Below, piece after piece: positions 47,343 to 56,313 of a stretch of DNA of 64,000 nt. Under the pieces are notes generated by a model. The model was not told the DNA's origin. It ran no database searches and saw only the letters and a list, made by a program, of their open reading frames with translations. The position numbers and the translations under genes are program-made. Position 1 is the first letter of the stretch. Every line of letters begins with the position of its first letter. This DNA comes from Saccharopolyspora rhizosphaerae (GTDB lineage: Bacteria; Actinomycetota; Actinomycetes; Mycobacteriales; Pseudonocardiaceae), in the NCBI RefSeq assembly GCF_003931915.1, contig NZ_RSAA01000001.1:186001-250000 (forward strand). The letters are read 5' to 3'.

Positions 47343-50318
47343 ATGCACGACGACCGCCGCATCGTCGAACAACGACTCGACCGCGTCCTGCACCAGCGCA
47401 TCAAACCCGCCCAGCACCCCCAGACCCTGCCCATGGACGTCGCCGTCTGGCACACCCCCGGCGAACCCGTGCCCGTCACCGACGCACTAGCCGCCACCTA
47501 CGAACCCAGCCACGTCGGCCAACCCTGGGGGCCAACCTGGGGCACCGCCTGGTTCCGCTTCACCGCCACCATCCCCGAATCCTGGGCCGGCCACACCGTC
47601 GAAGCGCTCATCAACCTCGGCTCCGTCGACGAACGCCCCGGCTTCCAGTGCGAAGGCCTCTGCTACACCCCCGAAGGCACCCCGCTCAAGGCCATCAACC
47701 CCCTCAACACCTACGTGACCCTGCCGGCCACCCCCGGCACCCACACGATCTACGTCGAAGCCGCCGCCAACCCCGACATCCTCGGCCCCCACGGCTTCCA
47801 ACCCACCCACCTCGGCGACGCCCCCACACCCGACGGACCACCCCTCTACCGGCTCCGCCAAGCAGACATCGCCCTGCGCCACACCGACACCACCGCGCTG
47901 CACCACGACGCCGAAGTCCTCGACCAGCTCATGCGCGAGCTGCCCGAGAACTCACCCCGCCGCCACGAGATCCTCCGGGCCCTCGAACGCATGCTCGACA
48001 CCCTCGACCTGCACGACATCCCCGGAACCGCCGCCCAAGCCCGCCAGCAACTCGCCCCGGCCCTGAAAACCCCAGCCCACCCCAGCGCCCACCACATCTC
48101 CGCCGTCGGCCACGCCCACATCGACTCCGCCTGGCTGTGGCCCATCCGCGAAACCATCCGCAAGATCGCCCGCACGCTGGCCAACGTCACCACGCTGCTC
48201 GACGAGCACGACTTCCACTTCGCCATGTCCCAGGCCCAACAACTCGCCTGGATGAAGACCCACCACCCCCAGATCTACGAACGCGTCCGCCACCACATCC
48301 ACCGCGGCGGCATCGTCCCCGTCGGCGGCATGTGGGTCGAATCCGACACCAACATGCCCGGCGGCGAAGCCCTGGCCCGCCAGTTCATCCACGGCAAACG
48401 CTTCTACCTCGACGAGTTCGGCATCGAAACCCGCGAAGTCTGGCTACCCGACTCCTTCGGCTACAGCGCCGCACTCCCACAGCTCATCCAGCAGTCCGGC
48501 TCCACCTGGTTCCTCACCCAGAAGCTGTCCTGGAACCAGACCAACCGCTTCCCCCACCACACCTTCCACTGGGAAGGCATCGACGGGACCCGCATCTTCA
48601 CCCACTTCCCACCCGCCGACACCTACAACGCCGAGATCACCGGCGCCGAACTCGCCCGAGCCCAGAACAACTTCAGCGAACACGGCTACGCACGCCACTC
48701 CCTGCTGCCCTTCGGCCACGGCGACGGCGGGGGAGGACCCACCCGGGAGATGCTCGAACGCGCCCATCGCACCCACGACCTCGAGGGCTCACCCCGCGTC
48801 CACCTGCACACCCCAGCCGAGTTCTTCACCGCCGCCCAAGACGACCACACCCAGCCCGCCGTCTACTCAGGCGAGCTCTACCTCGAACTCCACCGAGGCA
48901 CCTACACCTCCCAAGCCCGCACCAAACAAGGCAACCGACGCAGCGAACACCTCCTGCGCGAAGCCGAACTCTGGGCCACCACCGCCGCCCTGCACACCGG
49001 AGCCGACTACCCCTACGACGAACTCGACGAGATCTGGAAACAAGTCCTGCTCCACCAGTTCCACGACATCCTGCCCGGATCCTCCATCGCCTGGGTCCAC
49101 CGCGAAGCCGAAGCCGCCTACGCCGCCCTGGCCACCCGCCTCACCACCCTCATCGAACGCGCCCAGAAAACCCTGACCGGACCCGGCGAAGTCCCCATCA
49201 CCTTCAACGCCGCACCCCACACCCATGAGGGCATCCCCGCCCTCGGCGCCGGAACCGCCACCACCGACCCACCCGCCACACCCCAACGCCACCCCGGCGG
49301 CACCACCACCCTCGACAACGGCCTCATCCGCGCCACCATCGACGCCCAAGGACTCCTGCACGCCGTCCACGACCACACCGCCGACCGCGAAGCACTCGCC
49401 GCCCCCGCCAACCTCCTGCAGATCCACCCCGACCACCCCAACCACTGGGACGCCTGGGACATCGACGGCTTCTACCGCCACAACACCCACGACCTCGTCG
49501 AACTCGACTCCCTCGACATCGACGAGCACACCGTCGTCATCCGCCGCAGCCACGGCGACTCCACCATCACCCAAACCCTGTCCGTACCGGCAGGGGAGAA
49601 GCGCGTCGACATCACCACCGACATCGACTGGCACGAATCCGAGAAACTCCTCAAAGCCAGCTTCCCCCTCGACGTCCACGCCGACCGCTCATCCTCCGAA
49701 ACCCAGTTCGGCCACGTCACGCGCCCCACCCACACCAACACCTCCTGGGACGCCGCCCGCTTCGAGATCTGCGCCCACCGCTACATCCACGTCAGCGAAC
49801 CCGGCTACGGACACGCCCTGGTCAACGACTCCACCTACGGCCACGACGTCACCCGCCACACCCGAGGCGACCAAGGCACCACCACGACCATCCGCCTGTC
49901 CCTGCTGCGCGCACCCCGCTTCCCCGACCCCGACACCGACCACGGCCACCACACCCTGCGCTACTCCCTCTGCGTCGGCGCCGACATCACCGAAGCCGCC
50001 CGCCAGGGCTACCGCATCAACCTGCCCACCCGAACCCACCACGGCAGCAACCCCGTCACGCCCCTGATCAGCCTCGACAACCCCCACGTCATCGTCGAAG
50101 CCGTCAAACTCGCCGACGACCGCAGCGGCGACGTCATCGTCCGCCTCTACGAAGCCCGCGGAGCCCAAGCCCGCACCTACCTCACCACCAGCTTCCCCGC
50201 GGGCACCATCACCCGCACCGACCTGCTCGAACGACCCACCCACGACCCCCAACCACCCGACACCCCCCTGAAACTCCGCCCCTTCGAGATCCGCACCCTG
50301 CGCATCACCCAAGCGTGA
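47343..50318 (+). CDS. Alpha-mannosidase, glycoside hydrolase family 38
   Basis: This 991-residue cytosolic GH38 enzyme has no signal peptide. Catalytic region: H259 and D261 (AHIDSAWLW) are zinc ligands and D370 in WLPDSFGY is the nucleophile; a third zinc ligand should lie near HGDGGGGP. The long C-terminal beta-domain continues to the end. It hydrolyses alpha-mannosides, probably after import. ATG at 47343 gives a normal N terminus. The third codon position is extremely C-rich. It ends 5 bases before an unusual G/C block. Confidence 0.92.
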   Translation: MHDDRRIVEQRLDRVLHQRIKPAQHPQTLPMDVAVWHTPGEPVPVTDALAATYEPSHVGQPWGPTWGTAWFRFTATIPESWAGHTVEALINLGSVDERPGFQCEGLCYTPEGTPLKAINPLNTYVTLPATPGTHTIYVEAAANPDILGPHGFQPTHLGDAPTPDGPPLYRLRQADIALRHTDTTALHHDAEVLDQLMRELPENSPRRHEILRALERMLDTLDLHDIPGTAAQARQQLAPALKTPAHPSAHHISAVGHAHIDSAWLWPIRETIRKIARTLANVTTLLDEHDFHFAMSQAQQLAWMKTHHPQIYERVRHHIHRGGIVPVGGMWVESDTNMPGGEALARQFIHGKRFYLDEFGIETREVWLPDSFGYSAALPQLIQQSGSTWFLTQKLSWNQTNRFPHHTFHWEGIDGTRIFTHFPPADTYNAEITGAELARAQNNFSEHGYARHSLLPFGHGDGGGGPTREMLERAHRTHDLEGSPRVHLHTPAEFFTAAQDDHTQPAVYSGELYLELHRGTYTSQARTKQGNRRSEHLLREAELWATTAALHTGADYPYDELDEIWKQVLLHQFHDILPGSSIAWVHREAEAAYAALATRLTTLIERAQKTLTGPGEVPITFNAAPHTHEGIPALGAGTATTDPPATPQRHPGGTTTLDNGLIRATIDAQGLLHAVHDHTADREALAAPANLLQIHPDHPNHWDAWDIDGFYRHNTHDLVELDSLDIDEHTVVIRRSHGDSTITQTLSVPAGEKRVDITTDIDWHESEKLLKASFPLDVHADRSSSETQFGHVTRPTHTNTSWDAARFEICAHRYIHVSEPGYGHALVNDSTYGHDVTRHTRGDQGTTTTIRLSLLRAPRFPDPDTDHGHHTLRYSLCVGADITEAARQGYRINLPTRTHHGSNPVTPLISLDNPHVIVEAVKLADDRSGDVIVRLYEARGAQARTYLTTSFPAGTITRTDLLERPTHDPQPPDTPLKLRPFEIRTLRITQA

Positions 50319-50323
50319 GAAGA

Positions 50324-50346
50324 CCCCCCGGGGGGACCCCCGGGGG
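50324..50346. terminator. C6G6-A-C5G5 block between convergent genes
   Basis: CCCCCCGGGGGG (50324-50335) and CCCCCGGGGG (50337-50346) are two self-complementary tracts next to each other, between the ends of the mannosidase and PGRP genes. They can fold in several ways and may terminate in both directions. No U-run is present. Confidence 0.5.
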
Positions 50347-50370
50347 CTCGCACCAGCCCGGCAAAGCCGC

Positions 50371-51477
50371 TCACGACAGCAGACGCTGCCAACTCGCCCG
50401 ATCCACCCGACCCGACACCGCCAGACCCCGCACCGCCTGGAAATCACGCACCGCCGCGACCACCCGATCACCGAACACACCGTCCACCGGCACGTAGTGC
50501 CCCCGCGAGGTCAACAACACCTGCGCCGCGCGCACCGCCTCCCCACCGGCACCCGCACCCAGCTCCGGCGTCACGCCCTCCCAGGCCACACCACCGAACA
50601 ACCCCGACGGATCCACCCGCGACGCGAAGCACGAAGCCCCCGACGCGGCCTGCTCCACCGACACGCCCGAGGCCGCCCGCTGCGTGGACTCACCGAACAC
50701 CCCGTCGACCGGCACCGAAGCGCCCCGCGCACCCAGCAGCATCTGCAGCGCCGTCACCTCCGGGCCCTGCACGCCCGGACGCAGCAACGGCCACGTCAAC
50801 GGCTGCACCACCGGCAGACCCATCACCTTGGCCACCGACTCGCGCAGGTCCGGCAGCTTGCCGTAGAGCACATCACCCGGGCACTCGGTCGACATGTAAT
50901 CCCGGTGCCCGTAGATCGCACTCGGGCTGATCCCGTACTGCGAGACCATGTACGAGCACAGCTCCACCAACGAGTCCCACAACGACCCCGGAACCGACGC
51001 CTCGGTGTAGGTGCCCTCGTTCTCGATGCCCAGCGCCACCGAGTTCTGCTCACCCGCGTGCGCACCCTTGACGTGCTGCGAACCGCCCTTGAGCGCCGAG
51101 AGGCTCTTGTGCCGGCCCTCCATCAGGTGCCCGCCGCGCGAGTTGGTGAAGTTCTGGCCCGTGTCGGACCAGCCGTTGGAATCCATGTGGTAGTTCTGGA
51201 TCTGCCTAGCCAACTCGAACGCGTGCGACTGCGACGTGTCATCGCTGTCGGGCGTCGCCGTGTGGTGCACGATGATCTTGGTCGGCTTGGAGTCGAGCAC
51301 CTCGATCTCCCCCGACGCGTCCCGCGCGTTCCAGTCCGACGTCGAAGCGATCGACGGCGCCGCGTGCGACCGCCCCGCCGCAGCACCCGCGGGCAACCCG
51401 GTGAACCCCACCGCCGAGACCGCCAGTCCACCGGCCAGAACCACACGTCGAGCCACTCGCACTTGCCGTTGCGCCAT
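50371..51477 (-). CDS. Secreted N-acetylmuramoyl-L-alanine amidase (PGRP type) with two PG-binding domains
   Basis: This 368-residue protein has a twin-Arg-like signal region (RVARRVVLAGG), then an amidase_2/PGRP domain (about 60-205). Zinc ligands are probably H71 (VHHTA), a second His in GHRD (H191) and C199 (ECPGD). Two C-terminal peptidoglycan-binding repeats (about 225-275 and 305-365; VPVDGVFGESTQ, VPVDGVFGDRV) follow. It cuts the bond between MurNAc and L-Ala. ATG at 51477 has GGGAAG upstream. It is convergent with the mannosidase gene. Confidence 0.92.
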   Translation of the reverse strand: MAQRQVRVARRVVLAGGLAVSAVGFTGLPAGAAAGRSHAAPSIASTSDWNARDASGEIEVLDSKPTKIIVHHTATPDSDDTSQSHAFELARQIQNYHMDSNGWSDTGQNFTNSRGGHLMEGRHKSLSALKGGSQHVKGAHAGEQNSVALGIENEGTYTEASVPGSLWDSLVELCSYMVSQYGISPSAIYGHRDYMSTECPGDVLYGKLPDLRESVAKVMGLPVVQPLTWPLLRPGVQGPEVTALQMLLGARGASVPVDGVFGESTQRAASGVSVEQAASGASCFASRVDPSGLFGGVAWEGVTPELGAGAGGEAVRAAQVLLTSRGHYVPVDGVFGDRVVAAVRDFQAVRGLAVSGRVDRASWQRLLS

Positions 51478-51709
51478 AACTTCCCACTCCCGAATCCGGT
51501 CACCGATCACGAAACAGGGCATGGGCCCTCGGAGATCGACACGCTACAAAGCCGATCACGCTCACGGGAATTCCTGGCGACAAGCCGCCACCAGTTCGCC
51601 AAGAAGTCACCAACCGATGATCCGGCGGCAACACCGTCATCACCCGGCGCCCGCCACGTCACTGCAGTGGACCGAGATCACCTGAAGCACACCCGGGGGA
51701 GAGCTCACG

Positions 51710-52021
51710 ATGGACCGCTTCGTGACGTTCCTGCGCCGCCAGATCGACATCGACCTCGAACTGCACAGCCAGGCCAGGCACGACCAAGAAACCGGCACCG
51801 CCACCCACCGCTGCCTGGTCGGCCCACTGCGCGGCTTCCGCGAGTGCGAGCTCAAAACCCGCCTGCTCACCCAGCACCGGCGCTGCGGCACCGGAGAAGG
51901 CCCCTGCGACACCCTGGGAACCAGCTACCCGCCCGAAGACCAACGAGGGTGCCCCACCCTCGCCCTGCTCGCGCTGCCCTACGCCGACCGCCCCGGCTAC
52001 GCCCAGCGCTGGCGACCCTGA
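51710..52021 (+). CDS. DUF6221-like small protein
   Basis: The 103-residue protein has the pattern I recognise from DUF6221: a helical start RFVTFLRRQIDIDLE, a middle REVEAKR-like RECELKTRLL and the end LALPYADRPGYAQRW. The function is unknown. Cys residues in RRCGTGEGPC may bind metal. ATG at 51710 has GGGGAGAG upstream. It precedes the MDR gene by 62 bases. Confidence 0.7.
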   Translation: MDRFVTFLRRQIDIDLELHSQARHDQETGTATHRCLVGPLRGFRECELKTRLLTQHRRCGTGEGPCDTLGTSYPPEDQRGCPTLALLALPYADRPGYAQRWRP

Positions 52022-52083
52022 CCGGCGCACCAGCAGGGAAGCGGGGTAAGCACCGGGAAAGGACACCCGGTCACGGTGAGGAG

Positions 52084-53082
52084 ATGAGAGAAGTCCGCCT
52101 CGCGGCCCACCCGCAGGACACCGCCGCACTCGAACACTTCGACGTCGTCGAAACCACCACACCCGAACCCCAGGACGGGCAGATCCTCGTCCGCAACCTC
52201 TGGATGTCGGTGGACCCCTGCATGCGCGCTCAGATGAACAGGGGCGTGGCGAACCTGCCGGGCTTCCAGGTCGGCGAGCCCCTCCACCGCGGCGCGATCG
52301 GGGCAGTCATCGACTCCCGCACCGACGACCAGGAGAAGGGCGACGTGGTCCTGCACCGCAAAGGATGGCGCACCCACGCCGTCCTGGACGCACACCACGC
52401 CACGAAGGTCGACGCCCACGCAGTGCCCCCGCAGGCCTACCTCGGAGTCCTCGGCACCACGGGTTTCACCGCCTACCTCGGCCTGGCCCGCGAGACCGGC
52501 GTCCCCCCCGGCGAAACCGTCTTCCTCTCCGGCGCTGCCGGAGCCGTCGGATCCACCGCCGGCCAACTCGCACGGCACCTGGGCGCCGGACGCGTCATCG
52601 GCAGCACGGGAGATCCCGACAAGGCGCGCTGGCTCACCGACGAACTCGGCTTCGACGCCGCCATCAACTACCGCGAGGGCCCGGTCAGCGAGCAACTCGC
52701 CGAAGCCGCCCCGGAGGGCATCGACCTCTTCTTCGACAACGTCGGCGGAGAACACCTCGAAGCGGCCCTCGGCGCGATGAACTACCGCGGCCGCATCGCC
52801 CTGTGCGGCCAGATCTCCACCTACGACACCGGCGAGCCGCCCACGGGCCCGCGGAACCTGGTGGAAGCCTCCCTCAGGTGCATCAGCATCCACGGCTTTC
52901 AGATCACCAGCAGCGAACAGCGTGCTCTGGTCCCCGAGTTCATCGCCGAGGTCGCACCCATGGTCGCCTCCGGCGCCCTCAAGCACCGCGAAACCGTCTA
53001 CGACGGACTCCACCAGGCACCCGAAGCTCTGCTGGGCCTGTTCACCGGCAAGAACACGGGCAAGATGCTCGTGCGCCTCTGA
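52084..53082 (+). CDS. NADP-dependent medium-chain oxidoreductase, zinc-free
   Basis: This 332-residue MDR protein of the leukotriene B4 12-hydroxydehydrogenase/CurA group has a VDPCMRAQM start motif, the nucleotide-binding GAAGAVGSTAGQLA and FDNVGGEHLEAAL. There are no structural zinc cysteines. These enzymes reduce alpha,beta-unsaturated ketones or aldehydes with NADPH. ATG at 52084 follows GAGGAG. It seems to be a single gene. Confidence 0.9.
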   Translation: MREVRLAAHPQDTAALEHFDVVETTTPEPQDGQILVRNLWMSVDPCMRAQMNRGVANLPGFQVGEPLHRGAIGAVIDSRTDDQEKGDVVLHRKGWRTHAVLDAHHATKVDAHAVPPQAYLGVLGTTGFTAYLGLARETGVPPGETVFLSGAAGAVGSTAGQLARHLGAGRVIGSTGDPDKARWLTDELGFDAAINYREGPVSEQLAEAAPEGIDLFFDNVGGEHLEAALGAMNYRGRIALCGQISTYDTGEPPTGPRNLVEASLRCISIHGFQITSSEQRALVPEFIAEVAPMVASGALKHRETVYDGLHQAPEALLGLFTGKNTGKMLVRL

Positions 53083-54584
53083 AACGACATGGGGGAACGG
53101 CAGTTCGAGCCGCTGCGACCAGCCCCGGGTCCTGCACCTCAGCGAGGGGGAGAGGAGGGGTGCAACTGAGGGCTTGGCAGGAGGGCAGTGGGGGCAGGTG
53201 TGCGGAGGGCGGGAACGGGGTGCTGCAACCGAGAGCGCGTGGAAAAGCTTCATCCCGCACCACTTCTCGGAGTTGGATCATGATAGTACGTGGATAATCT
53301 ACGTTATCCATCAATCGGAGTGATGGCGGGGCGGTGGCGAGCGGCCGGCTCCTGGGGGATCGTGGCCCTGCCGACCGCGCGGCCACCTGCTTGTCGACCG
53401 GCGTTGTGAGCGCAGTGCAACCGCTGCGTCGTACATCGCGCGCACGTCCAGACGCTGCCGGACTTAGCCAGCCTTCGAGCACAGTGCCGGCTCGAGTTGA
53501 TCAACCGGCCCCGGAATGCCCTGCACGGCGCACCGTTTCGAGGTCCAGTCAGACCAACCCCATTACGTCACAGTGACGCAAATAGGGGTCGTGAGGGGCT
53601 TGGGCTTGCAGGGGGATGACAAGGCCATGCAGCCGCCTCAGGTCTGCGGCTGAGCTCGCGGAGTGAAGACGTGAGGTCCCGGCGCCTCCGAAGCGCGAGC
53701 CGCTCCACGGAAGTCGGCGGGATCCTTCACCAGGCTGCACAGGACCCGGCCACCGCCTGGCCCGGCCACGACTGCCGCACGTCGCATCCGTGCAGCGTCA
53801 CAAGCCAAGTCGCACGGGACGTCTCCTCGCAGCGGCCCGTCGAGGCCGAAAACCTCCCGCGGCAACCACTCTCGGCTCGACCGCGCACGATGGCGTAAAG
53901 CCGATAATGCACATTATGTTAAGTGGGATGTTCGCGGGCCTCGGGAGGCGCTTCCCCGGGTGGTGCTCCGCTCTTGCTCGACCGGGCCGCCAATGGGCTT
54001 CCCACTCCAAGGGCGGCGGGCCCGCAGTTGCGCGGACCTCCAGCAGAGAGCCGGTCAGCGCGTGTCGTTCGTGGCCGTGCAGGATGACCGCGCAGCAGCA
54101 CGCTGGCGGTCAGCACGACGATCATGGTGATCAAAGCCGTTCGCGCCCCTTCGTTGCGTGGGACGCAGTTCGTCGCTGCCGGTGCACGAGTCGACTTCGC
54201 CCCGGCAGCATGGTCCTTCAAGATCGGTGGAAACTGGTGGGCTCTGGCTCGTTGCGCGAACCACGCTTCCGCGGCGGGCGGCTTCGGCCGCTTGGTGCGG
54301 AGCCCCGCGGTCGGGCGAGCCCCCACTCCCCTCGCCTGGGATCTCCCGCCACACGAGAACTCGGCCAGCGCACCACTGGAGAGCACCTCGGTGAGGCCGC
54401 ACCAGCGGTGACAGCCGGGTGCCCAACGTCCGCCTCTCCGTTCGAAGCGCGGTCTACGGGCCGAGCTGCACCAGCGACGTCCCCTGGTCTTGTTGAGTGC
54501 CCGAGGGCGGGTCCAAAGCCCCTAGTGGACAGCTGACCTGCGCTTATTCTCGGCGTCAAGGACGACTCGAGACTGGGGGAACAC
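53083..54584. other. 1.5-kb region without recognisable genes
   Basis: Open frames here are short or have no protein features, and the third-position GC bias seen elsewhere is lacking. Three AT-rich or symmetric palindromes stand out: TGGATAA/TTATCCA (53291-53310), CGTCACAGTGACG (53566-53578) and ATAATGCACATTAT (53904-53917). A minus-strand segment ending at 53549 (APHDPYLRHCDVMGLV) looks like the tail of a protein, and another near 53250-53315 (MIQLREVVRDEAF) like a start, but neither continues. It may be a decayed or foreign segment. Confidence 0.5.
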
Positions 54585-55310
54585 GTGCGGGTCGGCTCCA
54601 GGTCTCCGCGGCAGCGAACCGTTGGTGCCGCCTGCGGTGTCCTGATCGTGGGGGTTCTCATCGTTGCGGCTTCCGGCAGCTGCGTCGGCGGAGGCGATGA
54701 TTCCGCGCCTCCCACACCGCCGATCTCGTCACCCCATGCCGCCGGTTCCGGCGGTGCCCACCCCCCAGCGCCGGTGGCCGCCGCCAAGGTCTGTTCGTAC
54801 AGCGCGGCCACGGTCTACGACGGTGTGAGCTGCGTTCCCGGCGGCGAGCGGGTGGCTGTCTCGCGTGCCGTGGACGGCGACACCCTGGAGCTGTCCGATG
54901 GCCGCCGAGTCCGGCTGCTTGGCGTCGACACCCCCGAGCAGGGTGAGTGCGGGTTCGACGAGGCCACCGAGAACGCGAGCCGGCGCGCCGTCGGCAAGGA
55001 GGTCTGGCTGTTCCGCGAGCCGGAGGTCACCACTGATCAGCACGGTCGCGAGTTGGCCTACGTCGACGTGGCTCGGACCGGCAGTGCCAGCGATCTCGGC
55101 TGGGTTCAGGCGGTGGCCGGCCACGCCGAGTCCTCCTCGGACAGCGACGCCAACGCCGCCTACGAGGAGCGCATCCGCTCGGTCGTGTCGACTGCGACGG
55201 GGCCGTGCGAACAGCCGGCCTCGACGCCGCAGCAGAACTACTACGCCCCTGTTCCGGGTGACGGCGATGGCGACGAGGACTCCTCCTGCCGCCGCACGTG
55301 GTCGTGTTAG
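54585..55310 (+). CDS. Secreted staphylococcal-nuclease-like (SNase) protein
   Basis: The 241-residue protein has a signal peptide or anchor (about 10-32) and a Pro/Gly-rich linker. An SNase-like domain starts at about 88: AVDGDTLEL (D97, D99), VRLLGVDTPE (R110, D115, E118) and QHGRELAYV (R155) match the calcium and catalytic positions of SNase. The part after about 165 is poorly matched, so the fold may be shortened. A final Asp/Ser-rich tail ends in CRRTWSC. GTG at 54585 follows GGGGGA. Confidence 0.75.
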   Translation: MRVGSRSPRQRTVGAACGVLIVGVLIVAASGSCVGGGDDSAPPTPPISSPHAAGSGGAHPPAPVAAAKVCSYSAATVYDGVSCVPGGERVAVSRAVDGDTLELSDGRRVRLLGVDTPEQGECGFDEATENASRRAVGKEVWLFREPEVTTDQHGRELAYVDVARTGSASDLGWVQAVAGHAESSSDSDANAAYEERIRSVVSTATGPCEQPASTPQQNYYAPVPGDGDGDEDSSCRRTWSC

Positions 55311-55405
55311 GCCGTGCCTGCAGTGCGAACCCAACGTGGTCGGGCCTTCGATCCGCGGTGATCTTCTTCGGCGAGCCCGCACGCCTGCCGGTGGTGCTGG
55401 GGTCG

Positions 55406-55585
55406 TCAGAGCTTCGTGCCCTCGGTCTTGGCTTTTCTGCAGTCCTCGCAGTCGGCGCCGCCGTTGAACCACGGGCGCTTGTACGAGCCGGACTTGAGCG
55501 TCTTGCCGCACAGCGTCGTCGCGCGGCCGTCCCAGAAGGAGACCGTGCCCTGGTGCGTGCACTCGTCGGGGATGATCTCGGGCAT
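55406..55585 (-). CDS. 59-residue Cys-rich protein, paralogue 1
   Basis: The frame begins MPEIIPDECTHQG and has SFWDGRATTLCGK, GSYKRPWF and ADCEDCRK, ending 59 residues later. Cys and His at THQG, CGK and CxxC could form one zinc site. It shares length, order and key residues with the gene at 55962-56141. The ATG has GAGGGACGAG upstream. It is on the minus strand, with an 11-base inverted repeat (55624-55654) upstream. No function is known to me. Confidence 0.75.
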   Translation of the reverse strand: MPEIIPDECTHQGTVSFWDGRATTLCGKTLKSGSYKRPWFNGGADCEDCRKAKTEGTKL

Positions 55586-55623
55586 GATCTCGTCCCTCCT
55601 ACCCCGCCGGTGTGCTGCCTGCC

Positions 55624-55654
55624 GGTCGATCGCGAATGGGGTACGCGATCGACC
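55624..55654. promoter_or_regulatory. Inverted repeat upstream of paralogue 1
   Basis: GGTCGATCGCG (55624-55634) and CGCGATCGACC (55644-55654) are perfect arms with a nine-base spacer. The repeat lies 39-69 bases before the start of the small gene and could be an operator or a leader hairpin. The rest of the gap to 55961 shows no gene. Confidence 0.55.
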
Positions 55655-55961
55655 AAGCTAGACACGCAGGGTGATCAACAGGGCAGGCGGCTCCACGAAT
55701 GCGGCGTGCGGCACCTGCGACGCGGTGAACGGTCGGTGGGATGAGGACCCGCCCCACGTCTCTCGGCGACGGAGCCGAGCACGGGCTTGCCCGTGTGCTG
55801 GACTCGTGCACGGACACGTCGCGCATGCGTGACCAGGAGGACGGACAGCCGGTTTCGAAGCGAGCTTCGCAGTCGCGGGAGGTGTGTCTCGGGAGCCGGG
55901 GCCTCCACTCCGGTGCAGTGGCAGCCCCGAGTCCAGGTGCGCTCAGCGCGTGAGCTTCCGA

Positions 55962-56141
55962 TCAGCGTGTGCTGAGGCAGTCGGCGCAGTTCGCGTCAGT
56001 GAGCCACCAGGCGCGGCTCTCCTTGTACGTGCCCTTGGGGAGCGACTTGCCGCACGCGGTCGTGAACCGGCTGTCCCACGACGACTGCTTCCCCTTGTGC
56101 ATGACGCCTTCGTGGGCGGCCTCGATCTTGAAGTGGAACAT
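55962..56141 (-). CDS. 59-residue Cys-rich protein, paralogue 2
   Basis: This protein has 59 residues, as in paralogue 1. MFHFKIEAAHEGVMHKG is followed by SWDSRFTTACGK, GTYKESRAWW and ANCADC. Matched positions are WD.R.TT.CGK..., G.YK, W and C.DC. A zinc ribbon is likely. GAGGG lies five bases before the ATG. A short palindrome, ACTGGT GG ACCAGT (56164-56177), is upstream. The two genes are separated by 376 bases. Confidence 0.75.
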   Translation of the reverse strand: MFHFKIEAAHEGVMHKGKQSSWDSRFTTACGKSLPKGTYKESRAWWLTDANCADCLSTR

Positions 56142-56163
56142 GGCACCCTCGCTTCCGGTATCC

Positions 56164-56177
56164 ACTGGTGGACCAGT
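56164..56177. promoter_or_regulatory. Palindrome upstream of paralogue 2
   Basis: ACTGGT GG ACCAGT is a perfect 14-base palindrome, 23-36 bases before the start of the gene on the minus strand. It is not the same sequence as the repeat upstream of paralogue 1. Confidence 0.4.
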
Positions 56178-56313
56178 AAGCGCGAGGTTAGCTACGCCGT
56201 GTGATGTTGGATAGGCAACTGAACGGTAATGCGCTGATTGCTTGGTGCATTGCGGTGAGCGGGCGAGGCCCGATTCGAGCCTTTGGTCACTGGAGGTGAC
56301 CGCCGACCAACGG

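Noticed and set aside
53549-53740. Transposase or integrase remnant on the minus strand
   Set aside because: The tail APHDPYLRHCDVMGLV looks protein-like, but no catalytic motif, terminal repeat or target duplication supports a mobile element.
53790-54536. 248-codon plus-strand frame in the gene-poor zone
   Set aside because: No ribosome binding site, biased random composition, no domain, and overlapping frames on the other strand are equally open.
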